Origin: Chara braunii
Taxonomy: Eukaryota; Streptophyta; Charophyceae; Charales; Characeae
Assembly (NCBI GenBank): GCA_003427395.1
Contig: BFEA01000017.1
Coordinates: 4,589,912-4,652,260 of the forward strand
Direction: 5' to 3'
DNA length: 62,349 bases
Under the pieces are notes generated by a model. It saw only the letters and a list, made by a program, of their open reading frames with translations, was not told the DNA's origin and did no database searches. A program made the translations under genes and the position numbers. Below are positions 28,308-38,783 of this stretch, in pieces (the stretch's first letter is position 1; every line of letters starts with the position of its first letter).

Positions 28308-28418
28308 CGCTGTATCTTTCCATGTTCTAGAGAAGATTCACTCTCGTTTTTGCACATTTCAAGATCAATCGTGGAAACTGAGAGTGAATCTTCTGCTAGA
28401 ACATGGAAAGATACAGCG
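28308..28418. mobile_element. MITE family C hairpin, copy 2 (39-bp arms)
   Basis: Arms 28308-28345 and 28380-28418 pair along 38 of 39 positions, the only defect being one unpaired base. The loop is 34 bases. Arm starts CGCTGTATCTTTCCATGTTC. Preceded by GCACAAAAGACAAAAATCATG, shared with copy 1. Near-perfect arms imply recent origin or conservation. Confidence 0.88.
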
Positions 28419-28619
28419 CAACGATCTTTTTTTTTATTTTATCTTGTTTCTTCTTTTTTGTTTTGGAAAACGGCCTGCCCCTCCGACGTGGATGACTAGA
28501 CTGCATTTACAAACTCTGCCCTGCGACAGCCACACTACGGAAGAGTTTGGCCTGCAGTGTAAACTTCAGAGGGGACTGGACTCCAAAACGGAAGTTTGAA
28601 ACGTATTTTCAAACTCTAA

Positions 28620-29400
28620 CCCTTACCGGCGTTACCGCGTCCTAGTTTTCTCTTTAATTTTTTATCTTTTGAAGTTTTCTTTCTGGTTTTTAATTTTTAA
28701 TTTGAACGTGGTTGGGAATTCGGGTATGACTCCCGGGACCTTGTCTCACTTGCACCGTTTAGTTGAGGCAGCTCAACGGCGCGACAGCTAAAAAAAATCA
28801 TGCTAATTCAATTTCAAATGAGAAATGCATTTATAAATGGCACAAATACAATTGTTCTCGTTTTTCTTTTTTCACAATTGGAGTGGCATATGGGCACTTC
28901 CACAGCAGAAAATGAAGAGTTGCCAGAATCCCGTACAAAAATGGCAAACGGAAGGAGGCTCTTACAGTTTCTCTAAAAAAACGCCTTTTGGGGGAAAAAG
29001 AGGGTCGTTGAGCTAGCTGTAGACAGCTAGCTCAACAGAAAGTGGCGAGGGTAGGGGGAGTAGTATTCGAGAGAAAGGATTTACTTCTGCTTTTTGTTGT
29101 AAGAAAAAACAAAGATAGTCTCTATTGCCTTTTTTGTTAAAAACGGACCGCTAGATGACTTGGACGACGTGCATCTCCGTTGTCGCGTACAGTCACACAT
29201 CGTCGAAAACCCAACGTTGACCTATCTCAACGGAGCTAGTGGGACAAGGTCCCTGGGCAAAATTTGTTTGTACTATTGTTCTGCACAACATACTTTTTTT
29301 TCCAGATATTTTGGAGTTTTGTTTGTTTTCTTGTTTTTTTGTTTGTTTTTTATGCACGATTTGGGATCGTACGCGTACGGGGTGCTACCCAGATTCTGTC
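28620..29400. other. Intergenic, no gene recognised
   Basis: T-rich mixed DNA with a short inverted pair (GAGCTAGCTGTAGACAGCTAGCTC near 29010). No coding domain. Confidence 0.45.
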
Positions 29401-29412
29401 TTTTGTCAGAAC

Positions 29413-30206
29413 CATGATAGGGAAAGCCTTTGGCAAAGTTGTCAAAGAATATTACCCTATACAAGATGACATGATGCCCCACCTGGTGAACCTGGAATTC
29501 GGAATGGACAAGAGGGCAGAGCAGAAATTCCAGGACTTGAGGGCAACTGTGAATGGAAACACCCTACTCCAACTCAATCTTAAAGTCGGTACAGACATTC
29601 TAGCAGCCTATCTGGTTGACAGTCTGACTCCATAGTGCATGTCCTGCAAATGGTACATGCATGAAAGAAAGGACTGTCATGACAATCCGGCCAACCATGC
29701 TTTTCCAACCAACAGTCCCTCCCCACCCCCTCCCTCCCCCATTAGGAGAAGGGCGCAGGGGGAATAAGAATGGGGGAAGCGGGGGGAGCCTGAATGCACA
29801 ACGATCTCCTACACAACAACAAACAGGGGGTTCTTTCGTAGTCCACGCCTGTGGTCCAGGACCCTCAGGGGTTCCATCCCAAAGATTGGGACTACAACAA
29901 ACAACATCAACCAGTACTTCATGTGCAGCCACAAACCAAATTCCCCCCGGACGGGGTACAACACAATCAGCAAGTGCCCCACCTCTTATGACTCTGCCAG
30001 TCTCCATTCCGACCTCTGCATCACAAGGCAGGCAAGGCCGCCTTATACCACCTAGCATTTTTGTCACTCCAACAGGGGGAAGTGCCATCCCACCAGCATC
30101 TCTTACAAGGGACGACAAAAGACAGAAAAGAACTCAGTCTTGTACCAACTGTGGACAAACGCACAATTGGGCAGACCAGCCTCTTTGTTATAAGGGGCAG
30201 GGGTAG
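29413..30206 (+). pseudogene. Zinc-knuckle ORF remnant (LINE ORF1 or gag type)
   Basis: A frame reads MPHLVNLEFGMDKRAEQKF, LQLNLKVGTDILAAYLVD, then SLTP, a TAG stop and CMSCKWYMHERKDC, a canonical Cys-x2-Cys-x4-His-x4-Cys knuckle. A second stretch (29661-30206), in another frame, is Pro/Ser/Thr-rich and ends in CTNCGQTHNWADQPLC, a variant knuckle. Such proteins bind element RNA. The TAG directly before the knuckle and the frame change mark it as broken. No RT follows. Confidence 0.5.
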
Positions 30207-30720
30207 GAATCCCTCCTATACAAAACGCCTCTCGCACTCCAAAGCTCGATATGGCCTACCCAACTCTCCTCGAGCCCCTGGGGTCGGTGCTACCATGGTG
30301 ATAGACTCAGTGGTGGTCTTACCATCCAAGTTCGCCCGCAGAGATAATGCTGCATATCATCAAGACTCTCGGGTTGTCCCTTCTCAGAGACACAACCATG
30401 ATGGAGGAATAGTTAACCGCCTAGCCTCCTCATTTGAGAATGTGAGCCTCGTCTAGGAAGAGATCTCCTTCACAGGGGGCGTGGGCCAAATCCCTCCACA
30501 ACCAGCTTCTCATCAAGTTTTGGTAGGCATGGCCACCTTGTCCGAGGCCCAACAACAGCAAGGGGCTACCCACATTCTTTGCCCCCTGGTATTCAGGGCT
30601 GCAACACCCCAAGCTGAATGGTTGTCAATACAATGTTGAACGGACCCTCTTAAACTGACCTCATGAGAATTGGTTGACCCACCCACTTCAGCAATGACAC
30701 TATAACTGGTTCAACAATAC
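30207..30720. other. Remnant coding-like DNA, unassigned
   Basis: A plus-strand frame to 30456 (VGATMVIDSVVVLPSKFARR) may continue the zinc-knuckle ORF. No domain recognised. Confidence 0.3.
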
Positions 30721-30784
30721 CTTTGCAGCGGGCCTTCATCTGCCCTGGCCCACAGCCAGGGCCTATTTGGCTATTTGCCAGTTC

Positions 30785-30900
30785 GGCCTGTGGGACCAGG
30801 CCGTGGCCTGACCCCACAGGCCGTGCGGTTATTCAGTCCAGTCCAGTCCTGCCCGGTACCACTGTCGGTACCAGTCCAGTCCAGTCCAGTGCAGTCAGTC
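30785..30900. repeat. Palindrome and CCAGT pentamer array
   Basis: CGGCCTGTGGG and CCCACAGGCCG (30785-30824) form an 11-bp stem. It is followed by CCAGT/CAGTC pentamers (30834-30900). These may belong to the upstream LTR of the retrotransposon that follows, which cannot be delimited. Confidence 0.65.
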
Positions 30901-31085
30901 CGTTGGGGGTATACCCCAGCTGCAGTTTGTTTTGTGACTCATTCTTCATTTGCACAGATTGGAGTACGTGCGTGTTGAGTCTGCGTTGGAGTTGCGCTGT
31001 CCCTTCCAGCTCCATCTCCATCTCCCCCATCCTCATCCCTTCGTCTTGATTCTGACGGACCGCCATCCCGGCGGGTCCGTCACAC

Positions 31086-31100
31086 TGGTATCAGAGCAGG
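31086..31100 (+). other. Primer-binding site, initiator tRNA-Met type
   Basis: TGGTATCAGAGCAGG. The first 12 bases are the standard plant LTR-retrotransposon primer site, complementary to the 3' end of initiator tRNA-Met. It lies three bases after a CA that could end the LTR. Confidence 0.85.
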
Positions 31101-31167
31101 CTTTCCTCCCTGCTACTCTCCCCCACCCACCCCACCTATCAGTTGCCACACGGCTTGAGGAAAAAAA

Positions 31168-31177
31168 NNNNNNNNNN
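31168..31177. other. 10-N assembly gap in an A-run
   Basis: Ten N within poly-A (A-run to 31195). True length unknown. Confidence 1.
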
Positions 31178-33231
31178 AAAAAAAAAAAAAAAAAACGCTC
31201 GCCACTTTTCTTTGGTAATGACACCGGTGCACTCTTTCGATCGTAACTTCTGCACCGGTGGTCCAACTTTATTGATCTCTAGCTTGTTGGAAAGCTCTCG
31301 ATGAGCCGCTTCCAACAAGCTCTATCTTTCAAAGATAGCGATTTTTTTAAAAGCTCCCAAAAAACAAAAAAAATCACCCGCGCTCGTTTTTTCAACGAGC
31401 GCTATTACTCTAGACAGTGGCTGATACTGCACCTTATCTCGTTGGAAGCGGCTTTCAAAAAGCTTTCCAACAAGACCTCTTTTGCCAAATTTCACCCAGC
31501 GTGTGAAAAGTAATTGGCAAAATAGTTTTTGCCCTCTACATCTCCTCTCTTGACCCGTGGCCATCTCCAAAAGTGCCACGTGGCAGTTTGCTGAGGATTT
31601 TTTTCAAGACCCCCCTGGCTAGGGGGCTGCACTAAAGTGGAACTGGCTGGCTGATCAAGATCTCAGCCAACCCCAGATAATGTGCAACTGCAGTTCATCA
31701 CCACCTTGAAGACCCCTTCTCCCAAAGGGTGTGTGAAGGCTAAGATCTTGTGGATCTTGGTGAAGTTGTATGCTCTTGGTTACCCAAGAGCTGGGTATCA
31801 CCTCTCTCATCCCTAATCCACTCTCCCACTCCCTTTTCCCTCTCTCCCCTGTATCATCTGACCTTCTTTTTCTCTCACCACCACTCATCCATCACCTTTT
31901 CTCATTCCTCTCTCCACTTTTCTCATTTCTTTCTTCTCCCCACTAATCTCTCATCCCCTTCACTCTTTCTCCATCCACTACCATATTTTTACTCTCTCCT
32001 CTCCCAACCTCACTCTCCTTGCTTCTTTTCCCTACTTCTCTCCTCTCCTCCCCTTAATCTCTCATACCCTTCCCTCTTCACTCATCTCCCACCATCTTTT
32101 TCTCTCCTCTCTCTCCACTCACCTTCTTTTCCTAATCTCTCACTCTTTTCTTCACCTTTTCCATAGCTTTCTCTCTCATTCTCTCACCCTCCTCTCCTCC
32201 TTTCTTCCCCCAACTACAACCCCATCATCTCCCTCACCGACCACTTCAATCTTTTCTCTTTCCCACCTATTTTTCTCTTTTTTTCATCACTTTTTCATCC
32301 CTCCCTCCCCCCTCACTTCGATTTTTTCTGTTTTTCTTCTTTTCTCTTTCTTTTTTATTTAAATTTTCTCCGTTCCTCCAAAAATTGGAATTATTTTCTT
32401 CCCTACTTCTTTTCTGATCTTTCTAATTTATTTTATTTTTCTTTATTTATTTTGAAAATTCAATTTTTTCTGCGGCACCTTAAAATCTGATTAGGACTTA
32501 GCCATTCTTGCTTTCGGCACACATTTTGACCCCGTGGGGGTAACGAAGTGCTGCCGAAATTTGTGAAAAATGATCAAAAATCAAAAACTTGGTTAGTTTC
32601 TCTTCACTCTCCTCCACCTCCTTATTTATTTATCTATTTATTTATTTATTTACTTATTTTTCTGTAAATTTTAATTTGCGGCATTGTAAAAATTAGTGTG
32701 CTTCGCTTAGTCTCTCCTTTTTCTTTGCACATTTTGACCCCGTTGGGGTAAGAAAATACTGCCGAAATTTTCAAAAAAATAAATAAGTCCTCTTCCCTCG
32801 CTCTTTACATTTTATTTCTTTATTTATTTTTATTTCTTCTTTTATTTTATTTTTATCTCAGAATTTTATTGTTTATTTCATTTTCTTTCCCCCTCCCCTC
32901 CATATTATCTTTTTTTTTTATTAGGTCGCCGCTACCCTCCCCTAACCACCTAAACTCCGGTTAGGGTTTTCTTAGGGTTTTCTAGGGTTTAGGGTTCTCC
33001 TAACTCCCGCCCCCCTTCCTACTCTCCCGCCTCCTCCCGTCGGGCACCCTGGACCTGGACGGCTCCTCCCCCCTCGAGCGGTTCGGCGCCTTCGTCTCAC
33101 GCGCGACCCGCAAAATCCGAGGCGAGCCGACTCACACATACTCACTCCGCTCCCACGGTCCCCTTCCTCTTACCAGTGGACCCCTTTCCCCACACACCCC
33201 TCTGAGGACTACCTCCATTCCCCTTCCGGCC
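31178..33231. other. Long leader of the LTR element
   Basis: 31240-31520 holds inverted motifs (AGCTTGTTGGAAAGCTC; AAAGCTTTCCAACAAG). 31800-32400 is almost pure pyrimidine. 32940-33000 has TTAGGGTTTTC-like words. No coding. Two duplicated blocks are listed separately. Confidence 0.55.
32472..32790. repeat. Duplicated leader block, about 200 bp apart
   Basis: GCGGCA(C/T)(C/T)(T/G)TAAAA, CACATTTTGACCCCGT(G/T)GGG, GTAA and CTGCCGAAATTT occur in the same order at 32472-32570 and 32678-32778. The conserved word CACATTTTGACCCCGT is exact in both. Confidence 0.8.
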
Positions 33232-35192
33232 ATGGAAGGGAGTTCATCCGAGGAGATCACCGCGGTGCAGTCCACACCCCTGTCAGCGCGCCGTCAACGG
33301 CTCATGATCAGGCCCATGCGGATACCATGGACCTTCATACCGTCCTTATAGCAATCCAGGCACAACTTAGTACGCTTGGACCGTTGGAAGCGCAAATCAA
33401 TGCGCTAGCCCTCGACATCAACTGCCTCAAGGGCTCCCCTCATCGCTCTTCTCACCGCTCCCACACCCCATCCCCTACCGGCTCCGATTCCGGCTCCCCA
33501 GGACTCCGGAGACGGAGTCACCATAGTTCCCCCTCCTCTGCGGGCCAGGCCCAACACTCCCCCTCAGCGGTGGCGGGTGCTGCTGCCGCTTAGACCACCC
33601 CGTCTGTTGCGGCAGTTCTTCCGGCCACGGCCGCCTCTACGTCTCTACTACTGTCGTAGGTGCTGCGGTCCAGGTACCGTCTTCTGGCCCAGCAGTTTCA
33701 TCGACCCACACCGGTGTTGCTTCCCAGCTTCCCGCTCCGGTCGCGGCAATACGGCTCCGCCCTCTTCTTCCTGCCTTCGTCCCCCCGCCCCCACAGCAGG
33801 GTACCGCCCAGGCTGGGATTCCTCCTCCCACTGGGAGACCCGCTCCGCCCCCTCCACCTCCGACCTCGCGCACCCAGCGAGTGGCCACTTTACAGGCCAC
33901 CATTGCGTAGGCTCAGGCGGAGATTCTCGCTCTGAGACAGCCTCACCCATCACCGGCTGCCCACCCTTCTTCCTGTACCACCCCTTCGGTCCCCATGATG
34001 CAAGCTCGTTTCCCTCGACATGCTCCTCAGCCTCTTCCCTCCTACCTGGCTATTCTGGGACAGCTGCCCGCGGCCGTTGCCTCCTCGTCCGCTGGTCCAT
34101 CTGCCGGCATCCACGGCCCACAGCCTTCCCCCACCTCTGCCCCTGCAACGGCCTCGACTTACGCTGCCGCAGTGCACTCGCCTCGATCTCTCCCCCCCCT
34201 CCATCAACACAATAGAGTTGTGGTGCGATGTGCTCGCAACCAAATTGCGAGGTAGCCCTTCCACTGCGTGGGAGGATCATTATACCCAGCGCCTCCGCGT
34301 GGGTGAGGTCCCCACTCTGGCCGACTTCGCGGCCTTCCTTCAGGACCGTTTCGGCGCTCGTCATGACGCCACCGACGCCTTAGACTGCGTCACCCAGACC
34401 AGATGGTCCGGGTCCTCTGTACCGGCCGACCTGGAGCGTCACATCCGGGTGTTTTAGGACGCTCGCCTTGTTTGTGACGAGACGTTCCTACCGGAGGTCA
34501 CACTCACCGACCGGTTCCTTGTCAGCCCGCCGACAGACTACCGCCTAGAGCTATGGAGGCGATCATTCTCTTCCGCGGAGCATGCATACGAGGCTGCGCG
34601 TCAGTACTAGAGGATGTGCAGTCGCTTCTCCGTCGCCCCATCCTCTTCGCGGCCAACTGCTACCTCCCAGTCTCGGGGTACCACCCGAGACCGCTCCTCG
34701 TTTGCTGGTCGTTTTCGTCGCTCGGCTCGACCTGGAGCGCCATTCGCTCGGCACAACAGTTCTCTCGAGTATGGGGAGGACGCCTCAGCCGAGCTCGATC
34801 CTACCATTGGGGACGCCCCCGAGGATATCGAGTTTCGGGACGTCATCCAGTACCACTTGGATGACGACACTATCCCAATGGCCGAGTGCCTGCATATGAC
34901 CATGTCTTCCATGGGTCGTGCACGCAGTCGGGTTGCATAGGCTGGCGCCCGCACACCCACAGTTCCTCAGATAGACCTCCCGCAGGGTTTTGTCCCTCCT
35001 CGCAGAGCTCTATCCCCCGAGGAGCGTGCCGCCCTCGAGGCCCGACGCGGCTGCCTTCGTTGCCGCCAGGATGGACATACCTTCTTACAGTGTCCATACC
35101 ACACCGCCCTCGATCGGTATTACACTGACATTTCTCGTCAGCGCCGATCTCAGTCCCCCCCCGGCCCCGCCCGGCCAGCCCCACCCAGCTAG
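33232..35192 (+). pseudogene. LTR retrotransposon gag, interrupted by TAG stops
   Basis: Coding begins near MEGSSSEEITAVQSTPLSAR. A helical segment (MDLHTVLIAIQAQLSTLGPL) is followed by a Pro/Ser/Ala-rich linker. The capsid-like region is TIELWCDVLATKLRGSPSTA, WEDHYTQRLRVGEVPTLADF and FLQDRFGARHDATDALD. The nucleocapsid knuckle GCLRCRQDGHTFLQCP is an exact Cys-x2-Cys-x4-His-x4-Cys. Two single-base frame changes (near 33655 and 34210) and stops at 33591, 33908, 34455, 34608, 34938 and 35190 break it. All six stops are TAG at positions where Gln would fit. Gag would form the cytoplasmic particle that packages element RNA. Confidence 0.78.
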
Positions 35193-35194
35193 CC

Positions 35195-36318
35195 ATGGTG
35201 CAGTGTAGCCCCGAGGCCTCGCTCGTGGCCGACTTCCCGACCACCGAGTCGCGGTTTGCCCCTTTGGCTACCCTACCAAAGATGCAGTTCTCTCTTTCCC
35301 GTCGTCTGTCGAGGTATCGTCTCCCTCCTAGCAGACCGCCGCATCTAGCGCTTCTCATTCGCACAACCCGTTGTAGCGCTCAGCTGGCGACTCGCGATGA
35401 CGTTGTGTCATCTCTCCTGGACTTGAGCATTCTGCAGGCTCGTCAGGAGCGACTCACGAGACACATCAACGTCCTGCATCGTCTTCTCGCTCTGCTCTCT
35501 GACCCTGATCGCACCCTACCCATCATCCCTATTCGCCTAGGGACATCTAGGAGGGTGTACCGCGCTTTATGGGACTCTGACTCGCAGGGAGATTTCGTTC
35601 ACCCTCGAGTGGTTAAGGAAACTCGCCTAGCTACCTCTGGGTCTCGCTCTCCTATCTCCCTTACCCTCGGGGATAACAAGACGCAGCGCTTCTTCGATCA
35701 GACGGTCCCCGACCTCCACTTCTCCCTCACCCTCCAGCCATCGGACAGTACCCAGACGCCTAGGCGCTACCATTCCTCCACATACTTCAACGTGTTGGAG
35801 ACTGGGTACGACTTTACCCTTAGCACTCCCTGGTCTCACCGGTTCCGTGGCACAGAGGCAGAATGGGCGATCGAGACACTCGTTCTCAAAACGAAGTCTG
35901 GTCAGACCCATCGCGTCCCGTTCATTGGAACCATGGGCAACACCCCGCCCGACCTACCTCACCAGGACTCTCGTCCCTAAGGGTCCCACCCCAACATCGT
36001 GTTCACTTCCCCTCGCCAGTTTGCTCACTTCATACGACAGGAGGACGTCACGTTCTACTCAGTGAACGTCATGGATCTTCTTCACTATGATCCACTTTGT
36101 CCCGAGGTTGAGTTCATCTTTCTGGAGCCCAATCCCCCTGACCCTTCCTCCATCTTCGCGGCTCCCATCTCTACGTCCACCCGTCAGCCTACGGATACCC
36201 CGTCCACGTCCCAGGCCCCTGCGCCGTCGACTGTCGAGTCCTCACATACGTCTCGTGCCGACGCAGACGCTGAGGAACTCACACGGTTCACGACAGACTT
36301 AGAGTCGTCACAACCTTG
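35195..36318 (+). pseudogene. Retropepsin-like protease region of pol, inactivated
   Basis: The frame reads LPIIPIRLGTSRRVYRALWD, then DSDSQGDFVHPRVVKE, matching the retroelement protease block ALxDSGS-G-F-xx-xVV except that the catalytic D-S-G triad is D-S-D. The later VLETGYDFTLSTPW corresponds to the ILGYDWL-like second conserved block. After a TAA (35978-35980) the same frame continues as FTSPRQFAHFIRQEDVTFYS and VEFIFLEPNPPDPSS to a stop at 36318. The link to gag needs a frame change near 35193. No RT follows. Confidence 0.65.
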
Positions 36319-36600
36319 ACTGTAGGTATGATGTGCAACTGGTGGAAACATACAGCATGCTACATATCGGTCCTCTCCAAATCTCTTCGCAAAAAACATG
36401 GTTGGTCTATGGGATCATACTGCCTGTCCAACCAACTGCAACCAACCCCATCCCAACCATTGACGAAGGTCTCCATTCGACTCAAGCAATTATTTTTATA
36501 TCTACTAACCCAATAAATTATAACATTTTTTTAATTCATGGCAACATCAAAGAATAACATCTTCGAGACTTGAACGGACAGTTGGCAACAAACAAAAAAT
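36319..36600. other. Boundary sequence, no gene recognised
   Basis: Short AT-rich stretch between the LTR remnant and the LINE remnant. Contains the join between the two elements, with no visible target duplication. Confidence 0.4.
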
Positions 36601-38783
36601 TGAACAGTAAATTTTTGCTCAACGTCTTGAGGGGACCATGGATTTGAGATTCTTCTACAAGACAAGAGGATGGGTCGATCCAAAACACGACCAGGTGTAG
36701 ACGCACACATGGCTCTACCCAAACTTAGAATTGACTCGTAGAATGTTAGAGACATTCTTGATAATAATGGCAAGAAGAAGAAAAAGAGACTAAAAAACGA
36801 AGATGCATCAGAACCCTATAAATATAATATTATTACATGAGACCAAATTAAATAAAGACAGAGTTGATAACTTGGATAATTGGTGGGTTGGCGATCAATG
36901 GTGAACCCCCTCTGATGGTACCAAAGGAGGTGTGGCCATAGTCAGAAAGACCTAGAATTTAAATTTATTGATTCTTTCTATGATACATGTGGGAAATGGG
37001 TATGGGTTAAAAATTAAAATCCTTATAGGTGAAGAGCAATGAGCCTTTGCATCTATGTATGCTCCAGTAGATCCTAAAGAGATATCATCCTTCTTGAGAG
37101 ATCTCTCCTTCTTGGAACAGGTCTCCCATAGTCTTTCCTAAAGTGGACCATTTAGTCATTGGGGGAGATTGGAATATCGCCATAGATCCTTCTATAGACT
37201 CCTCCTTCGAAGCCGGTAACGCGCAAGGAAGTTGTCGCTTGAAGTTTTTTTTGAGAGAGCATGACTTCGTAAATACATACCGCATAATTCATTCGGACAC
37301 ACAAAAATTCATTTGGGTTTCCTCTTCCTCTACAAAACAGAACCAAATTGCACAGAAATTGTTGGACTACTGGTTTGTTAGAATATATGTGTGGAACAGG
37401 GTAATAAGTACCCAAATCCACTTAGATCTTTATCAGACCACAAACCCATCTCTTTACATATGACAGTTGAGTCAAGGGTGGAGATCGTCCGAAACCACTT
37501 TGGCCTTGCACACCATATCGTAGAAGACGAAGAGGTCAAAAATTGAATGCACACTTTCTAGGATGAATGAAAAAAGGAAAAATCAATGTTTGAATTTTGA
37601 ATCGACTTGTGAATGGTTTGACTACTCACTTCGACGTGGACCTACAATAGGCCTCAGAAATACTTTTCTCTTTTAGTCATATTAAAGTCATGGAACGAGC
37701 AACTAAGGAAAGATTCTTCATGCAGAAAAGCAGAGAAACAAATGACGGTATCTGCACCTTTAGATTGGTATTGGATAAAGCAAGGGAATACTCGACTTTA
37801 TGAATGACAAAATTTTCAGATCGCTAGAGAAGAAGAATGACAATGAAATGCAGCAGCCAACAAAATTCTCGACGGTGATAGGATGACAAAATCTTTCTTT
37901 AAACAGGTCAAAGGAACTAGTGCCCAAACGAGCATGAAGGAATTGCTTTATCCCTTTGACCCTAATATGTTAGTGACCCAAGAAGCAGATCAAATTAACA
38001 CCTACGCTAGACTAAGTTTGTTTTTTAAGAACTTACCGAGTACAGAAAAATATTTTGGAATCTCATTGTGGATCTTCTTGAGGAATCACTGACCATAGGA
38101 ATACCTTATTGGAACAAGATTTCACAATAGAATAACTAACTAGCGCTTGCCTGAGTATGGCTACAATCAAATGCCCAGTGGACTCCCAATAGAATTATAC
38201 TCCAAAACTTTGAGAACTTTAGGGTCCATACTGCTTGAGATCTTTAATGATATCATCAAAGGTTCCAAGTTTGACAAGTATATGATGGAAGGGGCTATTT
38301 ACATAAGGAGAATGATAAACGTGAAATCCGCAACATTCGACCCATCACTGTGCTGAACCCTTCAGGTAAAATCACCGCCAAAGCAAAATGAAGAAGAATA
38401 GTCAATTATTTATTAGTCGTGGTCCACCCAGACCAATCCGTTTTTGTGAAAGACAGATTGGTTTTGGACAATGTTACGACCATCGTGCAAGCTATGAAAG
38501 TTATTGACTATCGCAACCTATCCCATGTTATACTGCTCAGAGACTTCGAAAAATCATATGATAGGGTTAACTGAGATTTTGTGTCAGAAGCCTTGAGAAG
38601 GAGAGGTTTTGGGGAGAACTTCAAATTATAGGTGAAAATGTTATGACTTGACTCTGTGGCCACAGTGGTGACCAACAACAAAAAATTGAGTCACTTCACA
38701 CTGTCTAAGTCTCTCAAACACGGTTTCCCTCTAGACCCCCTCCTTTATGTGATTCAACAAGAGGTTTTCTCACAATGATAAGT
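36601..38783 (+). pseudogene. LINE copy 3 (different family), 5' part: endonuclease and RT start
   Basis: Frames are badly decayed. The endonuclease block DHLVIGGDWNIAIDPSIDSS (37143) and the linker ASMYAPVDPKEISSFLRDL mark an EEP-type LINE endonuclease. RT blocks follow: SGLPIELYSKTLRTLGSILL and FNDIIKGSKFDKYMMEGAIY (38170-38300), then HPDQSVFVKDRLVLDNV (38430), LLRDFEKSYDRVN (38540) and GFPLDPLLYVIQQEVFS (38730). Many stops and frameshifts. It is on the opposite strand to the other two LINEs and clearly a different lineage. Confidence 0.75.

Larger units (their letters stand above)
31086..36318 (+). mobile_element. LTR retrotransposon remnant (PBS, gag, protease-like)
   Basis: A primer-binding site at 31086 is followed, after a 2.1-kb leader, by gag (33232-35192) and a protease-like frame to 36318. 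No reverse transcriptase, integrase or downstream LTR was found before LINE remnants begin at about 36600, so the element is 3'-truncated. DNA just left of the primer site (GACGGACC to GGTCCGTCACA) is a short palindrome ending in CA, as expected for the 3' edge of an LTR. The leader has a 10-N gap (31168-31177) and internal duplications. Gag-first order and the zinc knuckle suit Ty3/Gypsy, but without pol the superfamily is uncertain. Confidence 0.72.

Noticed and set aside
30785-30824. Palindrome as a rho-independent terminator
   Set aside because: No T-tract and a eukaryotic context; more likely LTR or repeat structure.
32950-33000. TTAGGG/TAGGGTTT words resembling plant telomere repeat
   Set aside because: Only a few irregular units with differing spacing in a retrotransposon leader; not a tandem telomeric array.
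33591-35192. UAG reassigned to glutamine in the host
   Set aside because: All-TAG stops would fit, but LINE stops here include TGA and TAA, and decay by cytosine deamination is simpler. Not excluded from one window.
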